DNA of 64,000 nt from Rachicladosporium sp. CCFEE 5018 (Eukaryota; Ascomycota; Dothideomycetes; Cladosporiales; Cladosporiaceae), in assembly GCA_002077045.2 (NCBI GenBank), contig KZ111151.1:777718-841717 (forward strand). The letters run 5' to 3'. A program made the translations under genes and the position numbers. Of the stretch, positions 44,999-55,440 are shown one piece after another. A model generated the notes under the pieces. That model was not told the DNA's origin. It made no database searches and worked only from the letters and a program-made list of their open reading frames with translations. The first letter of the stretch is position 1; the number at the start of each line of letters is the position of its first letter.

Positions 44999-46021
44999 GG
45001 TCGTAAGGGTGCTGACGCTTCACGGTTGCGTAGGCGAACTCTGTCGAGATACTGGTGGAGTAAGACAGTTGACTTGATAAAGATTGAGTGTGTGAGCGTG
45101 TAGTTTCGTGGACTCTTATACTTACCATGAGGTGATTCGGAACAGCTCGCATTATCTTGAGCTGAAGATTCTTCGCATCTCGACTCCAATTTTGTCTTAC
45201 TCTAGCTCGACGTTGCAGCGACCCAATGCTTCCATCGAAGGATTGCGCGAGATATCCATCTCGTGGAATGAGACTATTCGAGTGCTGTCCGCCGAAGTGC
45301 TGACAGCTCAGCTTGCAAGGCTGTGCCCTGTGCCAGGTCGCAGATGGTGTTATCTGATCAATGCAGAAGACGCCAAGATGTATGTAGGGGAGTGGCTTAT
45401 TTGTCAGTGCATGGTATACACTCGGATTATGTGTCGCGACTTCAGCTCTGTCCAGATTCGGAAGCATTGCTCGAGCTGAGCATGCCATACACAGCGCTGT
45501 ACGCAGTGGTATGAGAAGCGCGATATTACCTCCTGGATCGAAGACCATGCACCGCCATATGTGCTTATGCGTCATTTGTCATAGCATTGGACCACGATGG
45601 CCTACGTTCCAGCCCATTCGTAACACCTGGAAAGGGAAAAATGACACCTTCGACTTCACTTGGCCTAATCATCGCAGAGCAATAGATCCCGAATACTTGC
45701 AGAGGTAGCGATGCAAAGTCGTTGTGCGGCTGTCGAGGGTTGGCAGTAAGATTCGCGCCTGTGCAAATGTATTCTCGACTTATTACGATCAACCTGACTT
45801 CTCTAAAAGCTCGCACTGATTACATACTTTCGTAATGCGCACTCGTGATGGAGCGCTGCTTGAAAACGCTCCATTGAGAGTCATCTCTCGTCTTTCCGTC
45901 GAAATAGGTATTGATCCTACCGCTCACTCTTTTCCTACCACAGTGCTCCGCCGCTACAACCAGACCGATATGAACGTCCTCTGCGGTGTAGACGCTGGAG
46001 GAGACTGAGACGATACTAGCC
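44999..46021. other. intergenic (copy B)
   Basis: About 1.0 kb, counterpart of 33287-34274. Segment 45230-45500 resembles copy A; the flanks are diverged. No gene seen. Confidence 0.5.
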
Positions 46022-47847
46022 TCATGGATGTATCGACCAGATCCTCTCTGCCTTCTTCCACCCTCCCTGCGCGGCGTACCAGAAACAATGCGCGCTGCCA
46101 ACGGCTTCATTGGATGTAAGGTCCGGGTTCCGTGACCAGCACACAGCCGACACAGCTGCTTCCGGGACAACCGTATCAGGACCTTGGCCGTACCCCCGAT
46201 CGCCTTGTGAAGCTCGGCGCAGGTCCTCGATCGTGGACATCCACAGAGGTTCCTCGATGAGGATCAGGCCAGCGAGGCCCCACGGGAAGAGCCAGAATAG
46301 AGCGCGCTCTTGATGATGCTGAATGTGCTGCAGTTGGTACTCAAAGGTGCGTACGATCTGTATGGCGACAGCACGAAGACCCAAACCGCGCCCTATTGTG
46401 GGAACGTCGGGTAGGGGATTCCAATTGTCGGAGATCAGCATCTCATGCCACCTCGCTTCCCGTACTTCCCAAGAAGCCAAGTCGGGCACGACAATGGACT
46501 TTGACAGACTCAGAAGACAGATGAGAATCGCGCTGTGGAGAGAAAATTCAGCCGAACGTTCGAAGCTCTCGTAGACAAGAAGACTTTCCGCTTCGGGAGG
46601 AAGCTCACGGCGTGTGAAAGCAGGAGGTTTAGTGCGAGGCACATCTCTCGTGGGCTTCGGAAACGCAGCATCCCACCGCCGTCGCCAAGCTTGTAGTTCT
46701 TCAAGGCTCCGTTGAATGCGCCGTTGGAGAGATTGTCTTAGCCCGGCTCGCTTGCTGAGCTGAACTTCCAGCGGGGTCATGTCCTCTAGTATGCCCGGTA
46801 TGGCAGCGAGAATATCAACAAGTCGGTCCTGCCCGTTGGAGATCTCGTCTGACGTCCACGTCTTGTGCAGCCACACGTCTTCCTCAAGGAAACTATGCTT
46901 TCGCGATATAACGCCAGTGAGAATCAGCATACATCGGCATGACGAGAACGCTTTGGCCAAACGAGGATCTTGATACGGCTCCGGACCAGTAGTCTGCAGC
47001 AGTGCTATCATGCCTTCCAGGTGTATGTCGAATTCTTGCTGCGACTGCTGGGAGTTGGCCGTGTATGACATGAGTAGCATCAGGACAAGCAAGCCGTCGA
47101 CAGACTTGGATGTCGCTAGCTGTGACCGTACCTCACGCAGCACCTGGCCATAGCTGACGGCACCTTCGAGCTCAATATGACGCTGGCCATGCCGTCTGCC
47201 GAACGCACATCTCGAGAGTGCAGCACAGGCATCTTTGGCAAGAGAACCTAAGTGGCCAGTCGCTGACTCCTGCAGCCAAGGGTAGCCAAAGGACGACCAG
47301 ACGGAGTGGTCGAGTAGCAAGGCGAGGGACATGGCATCCTTGAACGCCACTAGGCTCATAGTGGGTGGCATGACGTTTCCACGAGTTGCATGCGTTGCAG
47401 CATGATTGTCATGTGCTTGGCTTGAGTTTGCTGGGCTGCTGTGCTGTGTACGTGGCAGTGCCACAAGGTCGATATGGCAATCTCCGCCGTGTATAGCGCC
47501 ATGATTCTTCGACACCCGCCTCCCATGGTTCGCAGGTATGGGCACACTCAGTCTACCAGCTTCGTTCACAGTTGCAATTCGTACGTCAAGGTCTCTGCGG
47601 TACCCTATTGCGCGCGTCAGTTACATACGGTAGAGCTGGCCGCAGCACAACGACAGCGCCCACCTGCACATGAGTAGCCCGCCTTGATGCACCTCGCGCA
47701 ATCTGGCTTGGCCTCGTCTGCCGATTAGCATGATCAGTAAGGTTCGCTGTTCTGCCACTATGGAAAACAAGCTCACAACTTACCGCATTTGACTCTTCGC
47801 GTCTTGCACGTCTTGCAGCCTTTACTTCTACCTGCAACTCCGACCAT
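46022..47847 (-). CDS. Zn2Cys6 transcription factor, copy B
   Basis: Exons 47847-47784, 47717-47664 and 47604-46022 match copy A exon lengths exactly (64, 54, 1583 nt), giving 566 residues. All six zinc-cluster cysteines are intact. Amino-acid changes are scattered, more frequent in the linker after the zinc cluster (the region following IPANH) than in the regulatory core. The open frame over 1.7 kb despite several per cent divergence suggests it is still under selection. Confidence 0.88.
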
Positions 47848-48351
47848 TCTGACTCACCGCATTGCCTACATTTCTAGGGCGCGAACGAAAGACTTTTATG
47901 ATACGATACTGACAACCAAATCGGGCTCACGGCACAAGCGAGCTGAGGTCTAAGCGATGCTTCAACGCTGTCGGCATCGCCATGTAGCCGCATACGCCCC
48001 ATATGCCTACGAACAGCTGTGGCGTGACATTCAAGCCGTACTGCGATGATTTGCAATTAGTAAATATCCATCGTCAGCGCGATCACTCCAGGAATACAAG
48101 CTGAAGTCCAAGGGCTGTAAATTTGTGCAACCGCCGGGCCGACTCTAGATCCGATGCACCTCGCGCAATGCCACTGAATGCGGCAGTCACACCGACGAGT
48201 GATCCAACAGCACGTGGCGTAAAGTCGAGGTACGATCAGCAGAGTGCTTGCAATTTTGATATGAAGGGCGAGCGCAGCAGTAGCAAGTTCGCGTATATAC
48301 AATGTCTGTGGACTGCTGCGCGTTTCCAACCACGACATGCGCGTCAGCATC
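47848..48351. other. intergenic, regulator promoter (copy B)
   Basis: About 500 bp, counterpart of 36101-36580, with a short insertion near 48030-48050. No gene. Confidence 0.5.
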
Positions 48352-49980
48352 CTACAACTTCGCACTAGCCATTCCTCGCCACCCCCATTGCTCTGCTATC
48401 ATCTCAGCGCATCGCTCGCCAATACCAAGCACCGTCAACATCGGATTGATGGTCGGCATCTCCGGGAACACGCCCGCATCGGCAATCCTCACCCCCTTCA
48501 GTCCCCGAATCTTCAGATTCGAGTCTACGACCGCCATACTGTCTTTGCTCACATCACCCATCTTCGTCGTGCCGGCTGGATGGTAGACTGTGTGTGCAAC
48601 CTTCCTGCCATACTCTGACAGCGCTTCGTCCGTCGTGATGCCAGGTCCTGGCGCGATCTCGCGCTTCAGCCATGACGAGAAAGGCGCTTGCTTGGCAATT
48701 TCGCGTGCAGCTTTCAGACCAGCGACAATGGTGGCCGCGTCATATCCCTCGGGATCGGTGAAGTAGCGGAAGTCCAACGCAGGCTTGACACTCGGATCAG
48801 CGCTCACTAGGTAGAGCTTTCCCTTGGAGCGTGGTCGCGGGATGTTGGGTGTCATGCAGAACGCATCAACGGGTGTGTCGTAGCCAAGGCGACTCGTGTT
48901 CATCGAGAATGGGATTTGGTAGCAGTGCATCATGATATCTGCAATGTTGCCATCTGAGCCAGCAGCATTTGGTACCTCACGGCGCAGGAAGATACCAGCG
49001 TCAGAGTCCATTGTAGTTTGGCCTGTGGGCACGGGCTTATTCAGCTCCCACATGATGATACTTTCGGGATGGTCGAGCAGATTCTCGCCTACACCTGGAA
49101 GATCGTGAAGGACGGGAATATTGAGCGATTGAAGTTGAGCTGCTGGACCGAGACCAGAAAGGAGCATGAGACGGGGCGTGTCTACTGCGCCCGCGCAGAG
49201 AATCGTTTCGCACTTGGAGCGCAATGTGAGGTGCTCGCCGGATTCGAGAGTAATGTCCACGCCTGTGACTGTCTTGCCGGACAAGTTGAGGCGGGACACC
49301 CATGTATTCGTCAGAATGGTGAGGTTCGGTCGTTTCTCCTCCCCTCGCAGGATTGGGTGAATGTACGCCACGCTTGCACTTGACCGTCGCCCATCATCTG
49401 GGTTGTACGAGACATTGAAGAAGCCCACACATGGCTCCAGCGCGCCCTTCTGCTTGATCTCTTGGTTGTAATCCTCCACGAAGGGGATGTCCAATGCCGA
49501 ACTGCAGCTCTTCACCCAGTCAAGGCACAGCTGGTTGCGGTGATTCTTGTGTACCGGCTGTACAGTGTTGCGCAGGTTATCCAACACGCGCATGAACGTC
49601 TTGAAAGTCCACCCTTTACATCCTTGCGCCTCCCACCGTTGGCAGTCGTACTCGAAAGGACGGAAGGAGATGAGTGTGTTGTGGCTACTGCAACCTCCCA
49701 AGACTTTCGCCCTCGAGTGCCGGATGTTCGAGTTGCCCATAGGCTGTTCAGTCGTCGGATAGTCGTAGTCAAGCTCGCCTCCGAGTAAGTTCAGCCAGTC
49801 TTTCAGAAGGAGCACGCGATCATCCATGAAGTCCGACGGTCCGGCCTCGATGAGCAAGACCTTCTTGTTCGGCAAGTAGTCGGACAGGCGGGACGCGATC
49901 ACGCATCCTGCTGTACCACCACCGACTATGACAAAGTCAAAGCTGTCCACATCGCTCGGCGAGAGCTGTTTGGTGGTCAT
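48352..49980 (-). CDS. choline oxidase (GMC flavoprotein), copy B
   Basis: 542 residues, same length as copy A, with the FAD fold, His100, His467 and Asn512 all present. I count about six amino-acid differences (Lys to Glu, Glu to Lys, Arg to Gln, Tyr to His, Asn to Lys, Gly to Ser), none in the catalytic motifs. This is far less divergence than the neighbouring intergenic DNA shows. Expected to be functional. Confidence 0.88.
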   Translation of the reverse strand: MTTKQLSPSDVDSFDFVIVGGGTAGCVIASRLSDYLPNKKVLLIEAGPSDFMDDRVLLLKDWLNLLGGELDYDYPTTEQPMGNSNIRHSRAKVLGGCSSHNTLISFRPFEYDCQRWEAQGCKGWTFKTFMRVLDNLRNTVQPVHKNHRNQLCLDWVKSCSSALDIPFVEDYNQEIKQKGALEPCVGFFNVSYNPDDGRRSSASVAYIHPILRGEEKRPNLTILTNTWVSRLNLSGKTVTGVDITLESGEHLTLRSKCETILCAGAVDTPRLMLLSGLGPAAQLQSLNIPVLHDLPGVGENLLDHPESIIMWELNKPVPTGQTTMDSDAGIFLRREVPNAAGSDGNIADIMMHCYQIPFSMNTSRLGYDTPVDAFCMTPNIPRPRSKGKLYLVSADPSVKPALDFRYFTDPEGYDAATIVAGLKAAREIAKQAPFSSWLKREIAPGPGITTDEALSEYGRKVAHTVYHPAGTTKMGDVSKDSMAVVDSNLKIRGLKGVRIADAGVFPEMPTINPMLTVLGIGERCAEMIAEQWGWRGMASAKL

Positions 49981-50910
49981 CTTGAGCGAATGTTAAGTGA
50001 TCTACCAGTAATACCCAACCGAGTGATAGTTGCTCTGGTGCAAAACAAGATATGAACAACAATAGAGGGAGAGAGGAAAGGCTTCGACAGTAGAAAGAGA
50101 AGTGAAGTCAAATAGACGCCTTCGAGCTCGAGGAAATACTTCGCGATAATCGATCTGCAAGGCAAAGCTCCCCACTCGATCGCCCAGACGTAGGCATTGT
50201 ATGTGCCGACGCTGAGCGATCCATCAGTCTCGTGCCCGGACCAAGCGGCATCCTGTGAGGAACCTCCGCCACCAATAGATACCGAAGTCTTCCAGGGTGC
50301 GGTGAAAATGTCGATGGAGTGATGTCGGCGACTCTTCCGCGCCCTTCTTGTCGTGCAGAATCTTCAGCCCTGTCGTGATATCGGTAGCTGCCGGACGCCG
50401 ATTTCACTAGTGCCACGAGGTCCGTCTTCTCTGCTTCTAGAAGCTTTACCCAACTGCGACAATGTCAACGACAACGGCACGCATCACAGGATTTGCGACT
50501 CCATGCTGTTGCTCGAGGTGAAACGCCATCGCTACGGTCAAGAAACACATGATCTTCGAATAATGTGGACTCGTGACAGAAGGGAGCCACCCTGAGATAG
50601 AGTTTATCTTGGCAATCGAGCTCCGGCGCCGAAGTTTTCTCCTCATTGGGGACAGTCCAGCCGAGAGCTCGTGAACCTTTGGAGAGGCGAACTGAGTACT
50701 CGTGAATGGTAGTAATTGAAGCATCAGTACACATCGTCTTCCTCAGTAGAGTCTCTTAAACGTAAAGGTTGGGCTTCGATTCTATCTGCCGTCCACATCG
50801 TTTAGTCGCGGCCAAGGCGCATCCTTTCAACGTCTCGTATGAGTACCCTCCCAGCAGGAAACGATAGCAGTAGCTTGTCGAGATAGCCTTGGAGACTCGA
50901 CACAGCAGTC
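49981..50910. promoter_or_regulatory. shared divergent promoter, choline oxidase / BADH (copy B)
   Basis: 930 bp, nearly identical to copy A apart from a 6-bp deletion near 50048 and clustered changes at 50630-50760. Both enzymes of the pathway start from this interval. Confidence 0.6.
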
Positions 50911-51576
50911 ATGGGCACGCAAGGCCAGCAGATGGAGCAGCAGCCTCTTTACATAGCTGGCAAGCGTCACACGACGACAAAGACGTTTCAGTCCATCGAC
51001 CCTTCGACCAACCAACCTATCACATCTGTCTGCACAGCCGATCGTGAAGCCGTGGATCTCGCGGTGAAAGCTGGACGAACAGCATTCTCTCAGTGGTCTG
51101 CGACCTCGCCAGTGAAGAGATCTCGCATTTTGCTGAAGGCAGCATCGATACTCCGTGCCCGGAACGATGAACTTGCTACTCTCGAGACCCGCGATACAGG
51201 CAAGCCATTTTCAGAGACCAGCACAGTCGATGTGATCACGGGCGTAGATGTTCTGGAGTACTACGCTCATCTGATTGCTTCTGGAGGTTTGGACGGTGAG
51301 ACAACTCAGCTCCGGCCAGACGCCTGGGTGTACACCACAAAGTCACCTTTGGGAGTTTGCGCAGGCATAGGCGCCTGGAATTATCCCATCCAGATCGCGC
51401 TCTGGAAGTCTGCACCATGTCTCGCAGCAGGCAACTGCATGGTCTACAAGCCTTCGGAGTTCACACCACTACACGGCCTGCAATTGGCCGAGATCTACAC
51501 AGAAGCCGGTGTCCCACCAGGCGTCTTCAACGTCGTGCAAGGTGCTGGCGATGTAGGAGCGATGCTCACTTCTCAT
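50911..51576 (+). CDS. betaine-aldehyde dehydrogenase, copy B (3' cut by gap)
   Basis: Only the first 222 residues are present, ending at GAMLTSH at the gap. That is before the catalytic Glu and Cys, so activity cannot be judged. Differences from copy A include Val to Ala in LYIAGKRH, Glu to Lys in SPVKRSR and Ala to Gly in TPLHGLQ. Confidence 0.88.
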
Positions 51577-51676
51577 NNNNNNNNNNNNNNNNNNNNNNNN
51601 NNNNNNNNNNNNNNNNNNNNNNNNNNNNNNNNNNNNNNNNNNNNNNNNNNNNNNNNNNNNNNNNNNNNNNNNNNNN
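51577..51676. other. assembly gap (100 N)
   Basis: Exactly 100 N between the truncated BADH copy B and a Cys-rich gene fragment. About 280 BADH codons must be missing, so the real distance is unknown and linkage to the right-hand contig rests on scaffolding. Confidence 0.98.
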
Positions 51677-52465
51677 TGCAAGTATTGCGAGGAGAGGAAT
51701 CAATCTCGGCCATACGTGGTCAACGATCTCAGAATGCTGCGCACGCTGGTACCGCCTGGGGTGTTTCCGCCACCATGCCTGCCCGCATGAGAGCCGCCAG
51801 ATGCCAAGTTCTTCATGACTCGGCTATGCTCAGTCTGCGAGATTCGAGAGCGCATTCGCGAGAGATGGTTATCGGGAGCTGTGGGTACTGGCCATGGACC
51901 ACCGCCGCCAGCTCCACCACTAGTAGTGCAAGCTCGGATGTATGCATGGCCTCGAGATACCTGTACCTGTTGCACTCCTCTGCTTGGTCCCACCAATTCC
52001 CGGACATGCAGCGACCATCTTGAACAAGACTGGAAAGCTGCGAGAACGACCTTGATGCGTGATGTAAAGAACACTAAGAGATCCTTGCGCGCCATAACGA
52101 TGAATCCGGCCAATCGTGCTACTCACCTAGCCACAAAGCGTACTATAACCGCCCGAGACATGCTTCATCCGATGCAGACGCTAGCCCAACGCAATGGGCT
52201 GCCACGGAACTCGTACATGCAAAGCCGGGCTTGTCGATGCGGAGACGACACCGTGACACCGGGTATGGAGACAGTCTTGCAGTGCATGGCCTGTGAAGGG
52301 ATCAGAATAATCTCGAGATGGGCTATACTGGCGGGCACGATGCCACCTGCTGTGTTTCCGCCGTTCGCGCTGCCCGGAGTCCCTGCAGGTTATCATATCG
52401 CATACTCGGTGACAAATCCTGCGATGTTCGCATTCCATCGTGCAGCAATGTTACCGCGCATCTAG
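51677..52465 (+). pseudogene. Cys-rich family member 1, partial, in-frame stop
   Basis: The frame opens at the gap edge with CKYCEERNQSRPYVV and is interrupted by TGA at 51788-51790. It then continues in the same frame from FFMTRLCSVCEIRERIR to a stop at 52465. Motifs in order are CxxC, CxxCEIRE, CTCC..LLGP, C..HL, NGLPR, CRCGD...VLQCMACEG. The same order occurs in the intact gene at 54142-55350, so they are paralogues. The TGA may be a true break, or it may sit in an intron I could not place in phase. The 5' end is lost in the gap. Function unknown. Confidence 0.65.
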
Positions 52466-52751
52466 ACAGAGTGCTACTGGATCTGGACGAACATGTGCTC
52501 CCTTTTCAATGCCCGTGTCTGTCCCGGAGGCATGTTGTAGGCCGCTTTCCAAGCCCGATTGAACATGTCAGTCGGGGCTCAGGTGAAGGGCTGGATTGAT
52601 GTATGGGTCGCTCTTGCCTGGCGGGATGTCCCGGTTCACTACTAGCGTAATCAACATCAGTCTACCCAATCCTTATCAAATTCCTTAGCCACACCGAGGA
52701 CATTGTTCGGCCAGTAACAACTCAACTCAACTCATCACACTATCTGCCATC

Positions 52752-53864
52752 ATGGAGGCGTCAATTACGTCTCGAGACTCAGTCGTCTACTTCGACAGGC
52801 TCTCCTCGGAGCTGCGAGTCCTCATTTATGCAAACGTTCGCGCGGAAGATTCGATACTCTACTTGCATGCCCAACCAGTACTTGGATCCGACTCGTCTTC
52901 TGCGGTGCCTTTCACAGCGCACGTCAGTCCCAGCCCTGGTCTCTGCGGTGTCAACAAAGAGTACCGATCCGAGTATCTCGATCATGTCGTTGGACACTTC
53001 CTCAAGCAGCAAGAGACTGTGACAGTCGAAGCTCAGGTGGTCGATCTCGACTTCACGCATATTGCGGCGCTCCTCGCCCACACCAGGATCCAACACCAAG
53101 TCCGCATCAATCTTACTTTCACGAAACACTTCGTGCGCACCGCTCTTGACTCAGTGCCTCTGCGCATCTTTCTCGACAGCAAGACTCAGCTTCCCCTTTT
53201 CGCCGCGAATGTCTTTGCCTGGCGGATCTGCCAAGTGGGCGACTGCACCAAGACCCTCGACCCAGTAGACGGCCTCAAAGATGTTCTCACGCTCAAAACA
53301 GCCCTCAACGACATGGACTGGGCCGATCGCTTTCAGCTACCACCCGACCTCAACGCTCCAATCTACGCCACCTCTGCGTTCAAGAAGCCTTTGTACGTGC
53401 AGAATAATCCCGAGAGCTGCGGGACCCTAGATGAGCTGGACGATCCAAGCTCATTGTCGTGGACATTCCGCCATGTGGAGAACAAGCATCAGCCATGTGA
53501 GAGCGGTCCAGCGATCGAGACGATGACGCCTGGTATGCAGAAGTACTTGCAGGAATGGCATGAGGTGCTTATGGAGAATTGCGAAGGGCATGGTCTGCCC
53601 GTTACGGCTCCTTTGAATGTCCCTGCGTACCCGAGCACCATCAACGGAGTGCCTGCAGCACGACATGGTGGAGCAGTCTACGGAGCCCGCAGTGGCAGTG
53701 AGGATCAGGATGTTCATGTCAGCGAATGGGACTTGCAGCAGAGCGCTGATCGGATGGAGCACGAATTGCAAAAGCACGGCGCTGAAGTTGAGGAGTCTGC
53801 AGATCCAGATGACGTGAAGGAGGATGAAAGTACCGTCTGCGTGAAGGCAGAGACGGACGAGTGA
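52752..53864 (+). CDS. F-box-like family member 1, unknown function
   Basis: 370 residues without introns. The N-terminus FDRLSSELRVLIYANV resembles the first helix of an F-box (L-P-x-E-L-R-x-x-I), followed by ILYLHAQPVL, LCGVNKEYRSEYLD and VVDLDFTHIAALLAH. The last two motifs recur in the gene at 55441-56550 and in fragments further right. The C-terminal 80 residues are acidic and probably disordered. If the F-box is real, it would link targets to an SCF ubiquitin ligase, but the match is weak and only by eye. Confidence 0.7.
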   Translation: MEASITSRDSVVYFDRLSSELRVLIYANVRAEDSILYLHAQPVLGSDSSSAVPFTAHVSPSPGLCGVNKEYRSEYLDHVVGHFLKQQETVTVEAQVVDLDFTHIAALLAHTRIQHQVRINLTFTKHFVRTALDSVPLRIFLDSKTQLPLFAANVFAWRICQVGDCTKTLDPVDGLKDVLTLKTALNDMDWADRFQLPPDLNAPIYATSAFKKPLYVQNNPESCGTLDELDDPSSLSWTFRHVENKHQPCESGPAIETMTPGMQKYLQEWHEVLMENCEGHGLPVTAPLNVPAYPSTINGVPAARHGGAVYGARSGSEDQDVHVSEWDLQQSADRMEHELQKHGAEVEESADPDDVKEDESTVCVKAETDE

Positions 53865-54141
53865 GCAGTCGTTGTTACAAGTGGGTTCGAGAAGGGAAAC
53901 GAGATAGAGGTCATCCTGACATTGCGCTACTTCTTGCGACTCGAACATCGTAGTCCACGTCTTACTGTTGCTGTTTCTTCACCGCATGCTATTGCTCTCT
54001 CGGCCCTCGTAATGGAGTTTGCTCGCGACACTGTAACTCGCAGCGCCGCTTTGATATTAAAGGTACAATAAAGAGAGCACAATAGGAACCTGGGCAATAG
54101 ACCTGGAGAGAAACACTTGTCTTTGTCGAGACCCTCTCCGG

Positions 54142-55350
54142 ATGCGGCCATGGCATTACACGATCACGGGGATATATGCAATGGCAGGCGGAGCTCTGAT
54201 CGTCGTGGCCATTCGCCCCTGGGACGGTATCCGATTCACGCCAACAAAGTCCGAAGCCATGGCAACGGCTCATCAGGCGCCTGCGCCAACCGCGATCATG
54301 GTTCCCGACTGCGACGACAAGATTGTCCACCACTTGTACACAAATCCCTGCTCATCACAGCACAACCAACAAAACCCTGTAGTCCCTGGACGTAACTACA
54401 AACAATTCTACTGTGAAGCCCAGGAAACACCGCCAGATCATCGTTGGCGAAATCACCATACCCCGGCCCATTCAGTGTGCCTCTATTGTGAGCTTGCAGA
54501 ACGTGCCTCCACTCATGTCCAAACAAACACCCAGATTATCGAAGGTATTCCGCCCGCTCTCGAGAAGCAGAACGCGACGAACCACTTGACTCGGATGTGC
54601 AGGAAGTGCGAGATCCGTGAACAGCTTCTACAACATCGTTATCTGGGGACTCTCGGCACTGTCTTTCCCGGAGCCATGCCGAATGAGCTTTTGATGCGGA
54701 ATATACGCCAGTCTACGTGTACCTGCTTGTCTCATCTTTTAGGCCCTGTCCGGCCGAAGAAGACAAGATACTGCAAGACTCATCTTCGCAATAGATGGGC
54801 TGTCGCTACGCCGCAGTACTCCGGACTGAAATTGAATGTCCAGTTGGCTCGAGGAGCCAGACGACCGGCGGCCGAGCGAGCGGCAAAGGCAATCAAGCAC
54901 AGCTATGACCGAACACCCAATGGCTTGCCTCGATCCTTAGCCGCTGCCGTTACTCGGTCTAAGATCTTCCTTCGCAGCATTGCATTGTCAGGCGCTGGTG
55001 TACGCCATGTAGCTACTATAGCCAGGCGAAATGCAAGAGAGTACGCCGCTGGTCCGATCCCACCTCCGACCGCACTGCGGCGTTCCCCACGCAATGCCGC
55101 CGCTCAGCAGCGGAGAGAGCAGCCGAAGCGGATGTGTCGTTGTGGCGACATTACCGTGGTGCCTGGGACTGAGCAGGTATTGCAATGTATGGCTTGCCAT
55201 GGATTCCACTTCCTCATCCTTCCAGTGTCGCCAAGACTTACGGCTCCTTTGGTGCCAGGTGCTACCATTGCGGAGCTCAATCAGAACAGCCTTACACATC
55301 CCCAGAAGTTTGCCCTGGACTTTGTGCATGTTGATGCCACACCAATTTAG
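54142..55350 (+). CDS. Cys-rich family member 2, unknown function
   Basis: 402 residues, intact. The better start may be Met40 (54259), which has good context and gives MATAHQAPAPTAIM. Cysteine pairs come in order: Cys113/116 (CLYCELAER), Cys153/156 (CRKCEIREQ), Cys193/195 (CTC), Cys211 with His214 (CKTHL), Cys332/334 (CRCGD) and Cys349/352 (QCMAC). These look like several small zinc sites. Between the third and fourth groups is a basic, Arg/Ala-rich region of about 110 residues that could bind nucleic acid. I recognise no named domain. It is flanked by F-box-like genes on both sides. Confidence 0.72.
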   Translation: MRPWHYTITGIYAMAGGALIVVAIRPWDGIRFTPTKSEAMATAHQAPAPTAIMVPDCDDKIVHHLYTNPCSSQHNQQNPVVPGRNYKQFYCEAQETPPDHRWRNHHTPAHSVCLYCELAERASTHVQTNTQIIEGIPPALEKQNATNHLTRMCRKCEIREQLLQHRYLGTLGTVFPGAMPNELLMRNIRQSTCTCLSHLLGPVRPKKTRYCKTHLRNRWAVATPQYSGLKLNVQLARGARRPAAERAAKAIKHSYDRTPNGLPRSLAAAVTRSKIFLRSIALSGAGVRHVATIARRNAREYAAGPIPPPTALRRSPRNAAAQQRREQPKRMCRCGDITVVPGTEQVLQCMACHGFHFLILPVSPRLTAPLVPGATIAELNQNSLTHPQKFALDFVHVDATPI

Positions 55351-55440
55351 GCATGCTTGGGAAGAACAACGCTGTACATATCGTGATAGTCAATACAGCC
55401 TTTGGCGCCAGTCATTAATCTCACAACTCTACCATATGCT

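Larger units (their letters stand above)
40600..51576. repeat. duplicated block, copy B
   Basis: Corresponds to 28658-39811. All six genes recur in the same order and orientation, but the outer two are cut by gaps. Copy B lies entirely within the span of copy A, so this contig carries no sequence unique to itself. That is what a true tandem repeat would show, and equally what an allelic or homeologous contig would show. Confidence 0.9.
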
